This document shows positions 35,901-45,500 of a stretch of 64,000 bases of DNA, in pieces (the first letter of the stretch is position 1; the number at the start of each line of letters is the position of its first letter). A program made the position numbers and the translations under genes. The DNA lies in contig CAMELV010000004.1 in NCBI GenBank assembly GCA_945925985.1, forward strand, positions 124,001 through 188,000. The letters are read 5' to 3'. The DNA is from Comamonas sp. lk (GTDB taxonomy: Bacteria; Pseudomonadota; Gammaproteobacteria; Burkholderiales; Burkholderiaceae_C). The notes under the pieces were generated by a model that saw only the letters and a program-made list of their open reading frames with translations, was not told where the DNA came from and searched no databases.

Positions 35901-38900
35901 TGCCACTTGGATAGCGCTGGGTTTTTCTTAACTGATCTGAGATTTCGCAGGTCGTAGGGAAGACGGTCGAGAATGAGTCTTCGAGCAACGGCCAGTTCAA
36001 GCTGATTGCTCTTCTCCAGCGTTTCCCATAATGGCCCGAGATTGGGTTCCCGCTGGTTATAAGCCTCACGCAAGATACATTCACAAGTCTTGCGTAGCAT
36101 GCTGGACAAATCTGCTTTGTCATACTGCCCAGGGCGATTCACCTCACGTAGTCGTATTTGAAAGACTGATTTTTCGCCTCTTGTCCCAGCCCAAGTGAGA
36201 TTGCCCATGACCAGTCCATCAACTTGAGTGTCCACTGGGACGCAAATTTCGTCACCAAGCAGTGATCGCACGTAAATCTCTTTCGCATTCGAAATTGTCG
36301 GTAAAAAATGAAGCATCTCCAGTGCATCAAGCTTGGTGTGCTCTCGGCGCTTGATATCCCACACTGGACTATTGCGACTCCCTGGCTCAACCCAACTCAG
36401 TTGATCAGCGAAATATTCAAAAGAATGTGGTTTTAGCCACTCAACGGCCAAATTTCTGTATGCAGGCCCCAACAAGGCAAAAAATGCACCCACTGGGCCA
36501 GAAGGCATCGACTCACGCCAGAGCTTGAAATAGTTCACCAAGGTGAATTGTGATTGCTCTTTGGCAAGTGAAGATGCAACGTCCTCACCAGTCATACCAG
36601 AACTATCAGAACTGCTGCCTGATTCTTTTTTTGCAATGCGGCTTGCAAGATAACCTTCAAGAATTTTCGCTTGCTCACCATGAAGAACACTGCCTTTAGC
36701 AACACCTTGCACACCGACACAAAGAACGTCGGCAGACTTCCATTGACCATCGAGTGCGAGAAGCTGAATTTGGTGCAGAGCATCTGGTAAGTCTTCGCTG
36801 TACTGAGCGAGTTGTTGCAGGTACAAATTAAAGGCGACATGCCGTTTGGAGAGGCCTTGCGCCGAAATTTCATTCAGTACGTCAATTAATTTCTCTACAG
36901 AAAGTGGCTTCTGAATTTCCTTGAGCAGGTACTCCGTCACATCAGTAAGGTTGTCAGATCCAACCGCTTGAACCGCTGCTTTAACTATCGACCAAGCGGG
37001 CAGTGCACTTAGTTCAGCCAGCTGTTCAATTAATGTCTCAGAAATTTCTGATAATGGAATTTCGCCAATCAAATGCCCACCCGCCTCAACCATAAGTTGA
37101 CCAAGTCGCTCAAGACCAGACTTATCGTTCGCGAAGAATGGCTTGAGCACTGAAAAATTGGCATGATCACGCACTTCTTTTGAAATTGCCAATGTTCCCG
37201 CAAAGCAATAGCCACACTCAGAGGCAAGCCGGTCAATATCCGCACCTAGCGGGGCAAAGTCAATGATGTCCTCTGGGCTGAGAGCCCCACCTTTTGCCAG
37301 CGGCAACCATGAGGTGCATCTAAATGCCGAGATTTTTTCCAACGAAGGCAAAGGAACTTTGCCTGCAGATGCCAGAACCAACTGCCAATAAAGCTCCGGC
37401 GTGGTCTGGCCAAGCGCGCGCTCAATGGTTGTCTCATAGCTCCAGGTCGGTACCCATTGTTCTTGTTTCTCACGCAACTTATGGTTTTTTCCAAGTTGGA
37501 TTAAGCGGACACCATTGAGAAACTGAGGGTTGGCCAATCCAGCAGCATCAACATAACAATGATCATCAATTGGACCAAAACCACCTGATGTATCTTGATG
37601 AATCGGCAACGCCTTCCAGAGTCTTTCATCTGCAATGCGAATCAACATCTCAGAGATCTCAGCATCCGTGAATTTGCGTGCTTCGACCTTATCGATGCCG
37701 TTACCACCCATCATGTGTTCAATGACCTCATCCGCACCAACTTTTCGAATACCGAGTCTTTCCCAATCGTCAGACTTTATTGCACCGGCCAAGTTGGAAT
37801 CGACCACGCTCCATGAGTCTGGTTCGACCATGCATTTGAGTTTGATCCAGACTTCGTCTGCCCGACCAGCATTTATCCATAGAGTGGAACCAATATCGTC
37901 GTGATGCAAGATTGAACCGTGAAGTACATACCTCATCCCGCGGATGACGTCATCACCCTTGATGGCTGATGGACTGATGGTTCTGATGAAGTCGCTACGG
38001 ACGGTCATGTCCGCCAGTGCCATTGATCGTCCAGACTTGCCCAACGTCACAAACGCGGCAGTCATGTCATCTGCCGATGGAACTGGCAATGGACGTTGTT
38101 CACCACGTTGTACCCAGCTGGCAATGTCTGCGTTAACAACCCATATTGGCTCGTCGGGCAAGAGTTTGGCCAGTGCTGAAGTGACAGGGTAGGCCGCAAC
38201 ACCATTACCAAATCCTTGCTTAAACAAGAGGCCATGTTGGTGAGCTATCTGCAGTTCGTCAAAAGAAACAGCCATGTTTCTCGCTGTGCGTGCACAGGTC
38301 GCAGTTAAAACTCTGAAAGATCGATTCACGCGAATTGCTTGACCACGCTCATCTTTTTTATCACTCAGCAGTGACAGCACGGATTGAGCAGCGCGTAGCA
38401 AATTTTCAACCTGTTTTGTGGTTTGATGACCATCCGGTGCCGTACTGAGTGAGATCTCTTGATCAATCATCTTCAAAAGATTTCGAACCTCGCTGTCCGT
38501 AGGTTCGCCTTTGGATGCACCTTTTTCGTCAGGATCTAAATCCATGGGTACCAGTAGCTTTTCAGTCTCGACACCCATCAAGAGTTTAAGGGTGACGTCA
38601 TCCAGTCCTGTTAGCGCGTCTGGCTTTCTTGTGCCCACAGCAAATCGAAACTCAGGCCGCACCAAAGAGACCAGTTCCTGAAATATGGAACGCAGGCTGC
38701 GGAACGTTTGCAGTGACTCTTTACGCAAAACATTTCTAAGCACTGCAATCAATTTGTTTTGTACGTCGCTGCCACCGGCAAATCGGCGTTCTTCTGGGCT
38801 CATAAAGCTAACCAGGTAACTCATACCCGTCGAAGAGCAGACTTCATCGTAATCAACCTCATCAAGGACGCGAAGCAGTGTTTGGGCGTCCCAATTCGCG

Positions 38901-40534
38901 TGCGTTAGCATTAAAGATGGCGCTTTTTCGTCTAGCAGCAGGCAACCCTCCACCGTCAGCTCTTTCAACTTCGGAAATAACTTCCAAGGCCGTTGCGGAT
39001 CATCTCTTGGTGGTCTTGGCAACAATAGAAATCGAGAATCTTTAGTGACTTTTATGTGAGCCCACTTCGGTCCATCCGGGGTGACCATTCGCACCCACGC
39101 CTGTTCATGGCATAGAAAATTCCGAAAACTTTCCCAGAATCCTTTGCCAATACCTGTGGTGCTGCTTTTTGAGCGAGCCATAAGTATGGCCCTCGCCAGT
39201 TCATCCTTTTCGTTTTCGTTGATGTCTTTGGCGAACTCGGCGAGAGCAGGCAACAACTGGGGCAAGATGACCTGCTGCGCTACCGATTGGTTCCAACCGG
39301 TGTGCAAATCTGCATCGTCAAGGTCGGCAGATGGCGCAAGCGATGGTTCAGCCAGATGTCCAAAGCCAGCAATTCCCCGCCGACCAGCGTCCACGAAAAA
39401 CTGCCCATGCAAAACAACTCTGTATTGTTGCTGACTCTTTTCAAGTCGAAACTCATAGCTAAGCCCCTCTTCCATTGGCAAAAACACAGCCCAGTCAATG
39501 ACCAACTTGGCTTCTTCGCCGTCCGCCGCCGCACCTGAAACCATTACCGCGCCTTCAGCCTCCGATTTATCTGGAACTGGCTCACGTATGCCGTCACTAT
39601 TCAATCGTCCTGTTTTGGGCCAGACATCCAGCGTCTGGAATTGACTGAAAGGTAAGGCTCCAGGTCGTGCCCGTTGCTGAACCCGAAATCGAAGTCTTCC
39701 CTTACTGGCTCCGCCATCACTCACACTACCAGTGGACACAAGTTCAGCGCTTCTATGATCGACCCGTAGCGTCCCTTCGTCGAATGAAATCTGCACTTTG
39801 AATCCAGATATCTCTCGGGAGCTCGCCAGTTCAATCGATTCAAGACTCTGCAATAGCGGCACGACTGATCGAATTTTTCGGCTGAGCTTTTGGTCATACA
39901 AAAAATGCATCTCGTTGGCACCACCGTCACCAGGGTATTTATCGACAATGCCGCCATAGGGCTTACCCTCCTTTTGCGGAACGTGGTCCCGTCGGCGAAG
40001 GGGTATCCACATCAGGAACCAACTTTCGCAACCTTTGTCCAGCTGCTCATTTGCCACCACAGCTCGCAACAGGTCAAAATCTTGCGAGCCAACTTGATCC
40101 CAAAGGCCGTGGAATAAGTCACCACCGTCTGGATCCCGCCACGGGTTCAACAAAACATCAAAGTTCTGTTGACCGTCATAGGCCACATAAAAGAACGCTT
40201 CACAAAGGTGAAATACGCTCTTCATCCCCAAGCCAAACTTACCGATTGAGCCTGATTCACCCGCTTTGCTATTCAGTCCAAACGAGCGAATGGCGCGCTC
40301 ATCTTCTTTCTTGAACTGCCCGTCGTTGAATGCCCATAACCCCTGGCCTTGTAACAGTGGGTGTGATGACTGGCCCTTAAAGCCAGGATGCATGCCAAAC
40401 GTGAGCCGACGCGCTTTAGCATCGTCCGCGTTTTGAATCAACTCCTTGAGAATCGGGAAACCCGATTTGTAACGATCTCTCAGGTTGTCTGCAATTAAAT
40501 TCACATGGTCAGACTGAAAACCGTAACTCTTCAT
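32945..40534 (-). CDS. Giant 2529-residue protein with two sacsin-like GHKL ATPase modules
   Basis: Two Bergerat-type ATPase modules are visible. The first has KELIQNADDAKA at about 30-41 and IGKFGLGMKSVF near 97-108, with NDGQF as the Asp-x-Gly motif. The second has EILQNADDAV near 1615 and TGKFGLGFKSVL near 1703, with GHWGRPIN in the place of Asp-x-Gly. Both resemble the HSP90-like N-terminal domain of sacsin. The remaining 1900 residues are mixed alpha/beta with no motif I can name and no membrane segment. A good ribosome site (AGGGAAG on the minus strand, 40543-40549) supports the ATG. It is coupled to the SNF2 helicase and lies 110 bp downstream of a WYL regulator gene in the same direction. 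A defence role is inferred. Confidence 0.8.
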   Translation of the reverse strand: MKSYGFQSDHVNLIADNLRDRYKSGFPILKELIQNADDAKARRLTFGMHPGFKGQSSHPLLQGQGLWAFNDGQFKKEDERAIRSFGLNSKAGESGSIGKFGLGMKSVFHLCEAFFYVAYDGQQNFDVLLNPWRDPDGGDLFHGLWDQVGSQDFDLLRAVVANEQLDKGCESWFLMWIPLRRRDHVPQKEGKPYGGIVDKYPGDGGANEMHFLYDQKLSRKIRSVVPLLQSLESIELASSREISGFKVQISFDEGTLRVDHRSAELVSTGSVSDGGASKGRLRFRVQQRARPGALPFSQFQTLDVWPKTGRLNSDGIREPVPDKSEAEGAVMVSGAAADGEEAKLVIDWAVFLPMEEGLSYEFRLEKSQQQYRVVLHGQFFVDAGRRGIAGFGHLAEPSLAPSADLDDADLHTGWNQSVAQQVILPQLLPALAEFAKDINENEKDELARAILMARSKSSTTGIGKGFWESFRNFLCHEQAWVRMVTPDGPKWAHIKVTKDSRFLLLPRPPRDDPQRPWKLFPKLKELTVEGCLLLDEKAPSLMLTHANWDAQTLLRVLDEVDYDEVCSSTGMSYLVSFMSPEERRFAGGSDVQNKLIAVLRNVLRKESLQTFRSLRSIFQELVSLVRPEFRFAVGTRKPDALTGLDDVTLKLLMGVETEKLLVPMDLDPDEKGASKGEPTDSEVRNLLKMIDQEISLSTAPDGHQTTKQVENLLRAAQSVLSLLSDKKDERGQAIRVNRSFRVLTATCARTARNMAVSFDELQIAHQHGLLFKQGFGNGVAAYPVTSALAKLLPDEPIWVVNADIASWVQRGEQRPLPVPSADDMTAAFVTLGKSGRSMALADMTVRSDFIRTISPSAIKGDDVIRGMRYVLHGSILHHDDIGSTLWINAGRADEVWIKLKCMVEPDSWSVVDSNLAGAIKSDDWERLGIRKVGADEVIEHMMGGNGIDKVEARKFTDAEISEMLIRIADERLWKALPIHQDTSGGFGPIDDHCYVDAAGLANPQFLNGVRLIQLGKNHKLREKQEQWVPTWSYETTIERALGQTTPELYWQLVLASAGKVPLPSLEKISAFRCTSWLPLAKGGALSPEDIIDFAPLGADIDRLASECGYCFAGTLAISKEVRDHANFSVLKPFFANDKSGLERLGQLMVEAGGHLIGEIPLSEISETLIEQLAELSALPAWSIVKAAVQAVGSDNLTDVTEYLLKEIQKPLSVEKLIDVLNEISAQGLSKRHVAFNLYLQQLAQYSEDLPDALHQIQLLALDGQWKSADVLCVGVQGVAKGSVLHGEQAKILEGYLASRIAKKESGSSSDSSGMTGEDVASSLAKEQSQFTLVNYFKLWRESMPSGPVGAFFALLGPAYRNLAVEWLKPHSFEYFADQLSWVEPGSRNSPVWDIKRREHTKLDALEMLHFLPTISNAKEIYVRSLLGDEICVPVDTQVDGLVMGNLTWAGTRGEKSVFQIRLREVNRPGQYDKADLSSMLRKTCECILREAYNQREPNLGPLWETLEKSNQLELAVARRLILDRLPYDLRNLRSVKKNPALSKWQSSFAKLESSLAEKEEAKQATDQVKRAIEEAKAELSRLMTSDPQVQESVLNGIRQRVEQNRYEVSSIAFEILQNADDAVTELQSLMQSDSTVAHPSSHVGRFVMETTGDTVRFGHWGRPINYMGHGSARNESYGEDLQRMLVLAASDKDETTGLTGKFGLGFKSVLLATDAPCIWSGDLKAKIVGGCLPTQWIETTDSDDLLQRHRLPDAPGLRGTVVEFKINRADKQAQVTDRFSALAGLQAVFSKEIRSIEVNGTNHQWLPTPLTDDLQQIEIGAIQLPAKNGFSTSRLLNFRMASGCFALRVGSRGFVRFQDDVDHFPPGVWVTAPTREPAASGFILNGQFELDTGRGGLPHGENARSNLAMADRLGSTAADLVLQATRRSRDNWERTRSQFKLAKDVTASEFWATFWEQFPALKNDEGESIRLLGQFGHSLLERFMTIAGEIPNGLSAPLCAFVSPEKVCLALNSRWEKFCEALTKWPEFIDRFPVSGWVSLSVAAQLKASSTRSDDFELPEMSVNLLLDLLPSKGCSAELMDTLCLLLIEPSLEESEYIKQKISGLLFQAKDGSWHLGRQLMKTGAEFDKQCLPFAPPCCILHSSYQGQGLALIQRYAGFERPQGNVIAEWILASPPVPQSGRVAALRFLLGNPDVRSWISFKIHGSWIEGLEPSSPYLVGWSVQDKNQLFGMFSSKPLWEEHGEEEPESELKTGTDALEAIRDWWQENSVEQLKKFDREFWPANVPRHFESVNEDRASWMTLFAIGLMQRQGRVRDYQNRGFIDKMQSKGFWDVFCHANPNHDGQAWLNVLNEYGEQQIEDETYSIWMDNFPRLYRIAKWFDVYVHIFQNLDYRNQSQMKGFYSPSADPEMSGSGIHAPTLKGSLKLGKHVVIRELLRSGVLEGEAVKAWAYKPGNAVRRMLVGIGFDDLAGEDVTSDQIYGVLRESLGDDATFTGAYDIPLLILARDQALQELILGNTVVYEGDLENE

Positions 40535-40644
40535 GGAACTTACTTCCCTTTGATAAATTTTTTAGTTGGATGCAGTCACCATCAACGGTTTATTGACTGG
40601 TTTATCTGTCAATTTAATTGGCCACTTCATCGGAGCAAGGCAAA

Positions 40645-41607
40645 CTACAAATACCCTGCCACCGCCGCCAGCAACCCCTTCTGCACCCGGGTCCGCAGCG
40701 CCGCTGGCCCCAACACCTGCACATCGGCCCCAAAGCGCATGATGTCGCCCACCAGTTCGCGGTCGTCAGCATACGGAAACGAAAGTACGTAGCTGCCATC
40801 TTCTTCAAACGCGCTCTCCTGCTGCGCATGCCAGCATTCACCAGCCACCCAGCGCGCCCGCTCTGGCGTAAAGCGAAGCTTGGCCCAGCCTTTTGGTGAA
40901 CCGCTGAAGATGCCGTAACCCGTGCCCAGAGCCTGGTCAATCGCCTTCGCCGTTATATCCTTTGCTTCTTCGTCCAGCACTTCCAGTCGACTAATGGCAT
41001 CAATGCTGAAGCTGCGCACGTCATCACGCAGGTGGCACCAGGCATCCAAATACCAGTTATCGCGGTAATGCACCAGCCGCTGTGGCGACACCTCGCGTTC
41101 AGTGGTGATGCCGTTTTGCCGGTTCATGTGCCAAATTTTGAGGCGTTGGCCTGCCATGGTGGCCGCTGCGATCAGCTCAAACGATTTGGTGGCACCTTGG
41201 CGTTTTCCAGCATGCACGATGCGAATGCGCTTGGCTATGTCCTGGCTGGTCAGACCATGCTGCTTCATCAATTGCGCCAGGCGCGCTTGCAAGGGTTTGA
41301 GTTTGACGCCCAGCAAGCCAGGCTCCAATTGCTCCAATAGTTGCTGAATCGTCACCAGCGCCAGCAGTTCTTGCTGGCTAAACCACAGGCCGGGCAGTTC
41401 ACACGCAGATGGGTCTTGCACCAGCTGATAACCACCAAGTTCGCGGTTGAATTCAATGGGCACATGAAGTTGGTCACGCAGCTTGGCGATGTCGCGTCTG
41501 AGGGTTGCGCGAGAGACTTCCAGCGTGGTCATCAGGCTGTGTGCAGACACAGCCCGGCTGGCGCTCAGCAAGCTCTTGTACCGGTACAGACGCACAACTT
41601 CGCTCAT
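40645..41607 (-). CDS. WYL-domain transcriptional regulator (first copy)
   Basis: This is a 320-residue regulator. The N-terminal winged HTH has the DeoR-like pattern (LMTTLEVSRATLRRDIAKLRDQL). The WYL domain covers about 140-220 and includes EREVSPQRLVHYRDNWYLDAWCH, with the name-giving Trp-Tyr-Leu. A WCX-type C-terminus (GWAKLRFTPERARWV) follows. BrxR and CapW, which control BREX and CBASS loci, have this design; WYL domains sense nucleic-acid or nucleotide signals and release repression. It lies upstream of the giant GHKL gene on the same strand and is divergent from the gene at 41814. It is paralogous to the regulator at 46954, with matching segments throughout. Its DNA is more G+C-rich than the giant gene. 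Confidence 0.9.
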   Translation of the reverse strand: MSEVVRLYRYKSLLSASRAVSAHSLMTTLEVSRATLRRDIAKLRDQLHVPIEFNRELGGYQLVQDPSACELPGLWFSQQELLALVTIQQLLEQLEPGLLGVKLKPLQARLAQLMKQHGLTSQDIAKRIRIVHAGKRQGATKSFELIAAATMAGQRLKIWHMNRQNGITTEREVSPQRLVHYRDNWYLDAWCHLRDDVRSFSIDAISRLEVLDEEAKDITAKAIDQALGTGYGIFSGSPKGWAKLRFTPERARWVAGECWHAQQESAFEEDGSYVLSFPYADDRELVGDIMRFGADVQVLGPAALRTRVQKGLLAAVAGYL

Positions 41608-41813
41608 TGTTCTCCCTTTGATTGGTTACTGGCTTTTGAAGCTTCTTGTAATCAGGCGTTTAGATCATAGTCGACGAAATATTCACGGGATGAGCCTGCC
41701 AGGCTGTGGTTAGTCACAGTGGTTTGCGTCGATATCGTCGTTGCGCAGACTCACGCCATGACCACGCAATGACATAAGCTGGAATCATTTCAACACACTC
41801 AAGGCGCAAAAAA

Positions 41814-42269
41814 ATGCCATGCATCCGCTATTCGCCCAACCCGATTGAAAACTACGGCTCGCCAACTTCTTCATCAGGCTTTCTTAAGGATGATCAAGAA
41901 GCTTGGAATTTAGCCTATTTGTCGTGGGATTTTGATAAGCGCAAAACTTGGCCCGATCCCCAATTCAGCACCCATGTGAGGCGCACGCTGCAATTCGTCA
42001 TTGCTACCGGTGCGCTTGACCTAACCGACGAGATCAGCAGTGGCAAGAAAGTGAGGGGGTTTCTGCGCGCTCCTGCTCCGGCGGCAGCATATAAGTTGAC
42101 CCACTTACCACGCGTTAAAGAACTGCCTCTGTACTTGGCTTACGGTGAAAAGTGGCTGAACCGACTCAATGACCGCGCTCATCAGTACCGCGAACCACAC
42201 GATGAACGCTTTGATTTCGCCATCGAGGATGTTTCAATCGGCTTGGAAGTAATCCGCATTTATCAATAG
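41814..42269 (+). CDS. Unknown 151-residue protein
   Basis: I do not recognise this protein. Visible features are an N-terminal SPNPIENYGSPTSSSG loop, a WNLAYLSWDFDKRKTWPDP segment rich in Trp, a helix (VRRTLQFVIATGAL) and a C-terminal FDFAIEDVSIGLEVIRIY. There is no signal peptide and no cysteine pair. The ATG follows AAGGCGC. It diverges from the first WYL gene across 206 bp containing the palindrome CGATATCG (41730-41737) and CTGTG-N6-CACAG (41704-41719). Its place next to a WYL gene suggests a regulated accessory component. Confidence 0.55.
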   Translation: MPCIRYSPNPIENYGSPTSSSGFLKDDQEAWNLAYLSWDFDKRKTWPDPQFSTHVRRTLQFVIATGALDLTDEISSGKKVRGFLRAPAPAAAYKLTHLPRVKELPLYLAYGEKWLNRLNDRAHQYREPHDERFDFAIEDVSIGLEVIRIYQ

Positions 42270-42374
42270 CAATTTCATTCTGCCTGGCTGTCAATAAATG
42301 AAGATGTGTTCGATACCGTCCGTCGATTTGTTTGGCTACACCACAAGATTTTCAAATTTCTTTATCTTTAAATT

Positions 42375-42399
42375 TGGTAGCTCACCATTTGAGCCACTA
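42375..42399. promoter_or_regulatory. WYL-regulon operator 1, upstream of the nuclease-helicase gene
   Basis: The inverted repeat is TGGTAGCTCA, five bases (CCATT), TGAGCCACTA. It is one of three near-identical 25-bp sites in this region, all intergenic and all upstream of genes. Nine bases after it comes CAATACC, also found nine bases after site 2, which may be part of a shared -10 region, so a bound repressor would block the promoter. The gene at 42553 begins 154 bp downstream. Confidence 0.75.
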
Positions 42400-42552
42400 T
42401 GCGTCGCACAATACCCTTTCAGCCTGATCAGTTCAATTGAAATCACTCGTTTGAGCGTCAGTTTTGATGCTGCGAAATGGGTTGGAAAGTTAAGATTTTT
42501 TTGGTATGTGGCAAGGCAGTGCCAATGCTGAACATCACACCAAGGGAAAACC

Positions 42553-45500
42553 GTGCAGAAACGTGACAACAGGATTCTTTGCTCCGCATCAGACTTGGTC
42601 AACTACCTGGAGTGCGAGCATCTCACGACCTTGGATCTGATTGATCTTGAAACCCCACTCCCACGAACCAAGGATGACGACCAGGCCAAACTGATTCAAG
42701 CCAAGGGGTACGCCCACGAAGCCGAATTCCTGGAAACGCTGAAAGCTCGACACGTATCCGTCATCGACATTGCTGCACTTGGTGGCAACCTTGAGCAGAA
42801 GGTTGACAACACGCTCAAAGCCATGCGCGAAGGATATGAAATCATCTTCCAGGCGACCTTGACCGACAAGAATCTGATCGGTCATGCGGATTTTTTGCGC
42901 AAGGTTCCCCGCCCATCGGCTCTTGGTGATTGGAGTTACGAAGTTCTGGATACCAAACTGGCCAGGAGCGCAAAGGCCAAGTTCATTATTCAGCTTGGCT
43001 TCTATTCAGCATTGGTTGCGAAAGCACAGGGGCTTGAACCCATTCAAATGCACGTTGTCCTGGGCGACAAAACCGAAGTTGCATATCGCTGTGCTGAATA
43101 TTCGCGCTATCTGAGTCACGTAAACCGTCAGTTTCTCGATCGCGTCACCGGAAGTGCTCTTGAGACTTACCCAGTCCCTTGCGAAAAGTGTGATCTTTGC
43201 AAGTGGAGCGGGCTGTGTGAAGAACGACGGCTCAAGGATGATCACCTGTGCCAGGTAGCCAACATCAGTCGCCTTCAGATCAAAAAATTGGAATCGAACG
43301 GCGTCAGCACCATGGAAGCGCTTGCCACTTTGCCGCCAGAAGTGCGTATCCCGAAAATGACGGTCGAGACCCTGGATAAGCTGCATCGACAAGCCAGATT
43401 GCAACTCCTGGCACGGCAAACAGGGGAAAATCATCTGGAGCTATTGGCTCTGGACGAAGGCGCTGTTCGTGGATTTGCACGTTTGCCTCAATCAGACATT
43501 GGCGACCTGTTCTTTGATATGGAAGGCAATCCCCTGGAAGAGGGCGGGCTTGAGTACCTTTTCGGCCTGTATTTCTTTCAAGATGGAAAGCCTGAGTTCA
43601 AGGCCTTCTGGGGTCATAACCGCTCCGATGAAAAGAAGGCTTTTGAAGCCTTCATGGATTTTGTGACCGGATGGCTTCGCAAGTACCCTGCTGCGCACAT
43701 TTACCACTACGCGCATTACGAACAGACCGCCCTGAAAAAGTTGATGTCACTGCACGGCACCCGTGAGGCAGAAGTGGACAATTTGCTGCGCACGCAAAAA
43801 CTGGTGGATCTTTACAAGGTGGTTCGTGAAGGGATCCGTGTTTCGGAACCCAGGTACTCCATCAAGAACATTGAGCACTTTTATCTTGAGCGCCGATCGG
43901 GCGATGTCACCAATGCCGGTGCCAGCATTGTTTATTACGAAAAATGGAAAGAAACCGGCGACCCCCAACTTCTGAAAGACATCGAGGCTTACAACTTTGA
44001 TGATGTCCGATCCACGTATGAATTGCGCCAGTGGTTGTTGACACTTCGTCCACCCGAACTGCCTTGGGCAAATGTCGTCAATGCAGGGGATGAATCTGCA
44101 ACGCGAGAGGTGGGTGAGCTCACCTTGGAGGAAAAGCGGCTGATTCCCTACCGAGAACGTCTGGTTGACACATTGCCAGACGACCGCACGGTCTGGACTT
44201 TGGCCGATCACTTGCGGGAACTGACCTTCCAGCTGCTCGATTTTCATCGCCGGGCTGCTAAACCCGAGTGGTGGGAAATGTTCTCGCGCATGGAAATGGA
44301 TGTGGATGAACTCCTGGACGATGGCGCTTGCCTGGCAGGTCTGTGGCCGGATCCGGCCAATCCGCCAAAAGATGAGAAACAATCCATTGTTCACACCTAT
44401 CTGTTTCCGGAGCAGGAGTCCAAGCTCAAGACTGGGGACAGTGCCTCAATCACACAGACGGGTGAGCCAGTGCGTGAGCTCAAGATTGATGCCGACCATC
44501 GCCGTGTCAGCTTCAAGCGGACTGCCAAAAAGGGACCGATACAAGAAACCGTCTGCCTTGGCCCTGGAATGCCGGTGTCTACTAAGGCATTGACGGAAGC
44601 AGTTTTCCGGTTCGCCAACAGCATGGTGGTGGGCAATGGCACTTATCCAGCAATTGAAGCTGTGCTGTCGCAGTCGTTGCCCAAAATTCATGGCGTCACT
44701 GCCGGCAACCCAATAGTGCCAGCAGACAACACTTCGCTTCCGAAAATCATTGACGCGATTTCAAACCTTGACAGCAGTTATCTGTTTGTTCAGGGGCCAC
44801 CAGGCGCCGGCAAGACCTATACGGGTTCACACGTCATCGTGGCGTTGCTCAAGCAGGGATGCCGTGTGGGTGTCTCATCGAACAGCCACAAAGCGATTAA
44901 CAATTTGCTTGAAGGCGTGGTGAAGGTCGCCAAAGAGCAAAGCTTCGTCTTCAAGGGGGCCAAGAAATCCACAAGTGGCAAACTAGACTCGTACTTTGAT
45001 GGCGATTACATCGAAGACGTCTTCGACAACGGAGATATCACTGATGCATTTGGCGATGACGGCGAGTATCGACTTATTGCGGGAACCGCTTGGTTGTTCT
45101 CGGATGGTGAAATGGATCAGCAACTGGACTACATCTTTGTCGATGAGGCCGGTCAAGTGGCTTTGGCGAACTTGGTTGCGATGGGCACCAGTGCCAAGAA
45201 CATTGTGCTTCTGGGTGACCAGATGCAGTTGGGACAGCCCATCCAGGGAATTCATCCCGGTCGTTCCGGGGAATCGTCTCTGGAGTTTTTGCTAAGTGGC
45301 TTGGCCACCATTCCGGCAGAGCGAGGTATCTTTCTTGGAACAACCTGGCGAATGCACCCGGATGTGTGCCGGTTTATCTCGGATGCAGTCTATGACGGTC
45401 GACTCGAACCAGAACCCAACAATGCCAAACAGACGTTGTTGCTCACAAAAGATGCCCATCCAGCGTTGAGGCCAACTGGGCTGCGGTATGTCCCGATCGA

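Noticed and set aside
42298-42531. 77-codon frame between the 151-residue protein and the nuclease-helicase
   Set aside because: It covers operator 1 and its promoter; the Phe/Ser-rich product has no match and no ribosome site.
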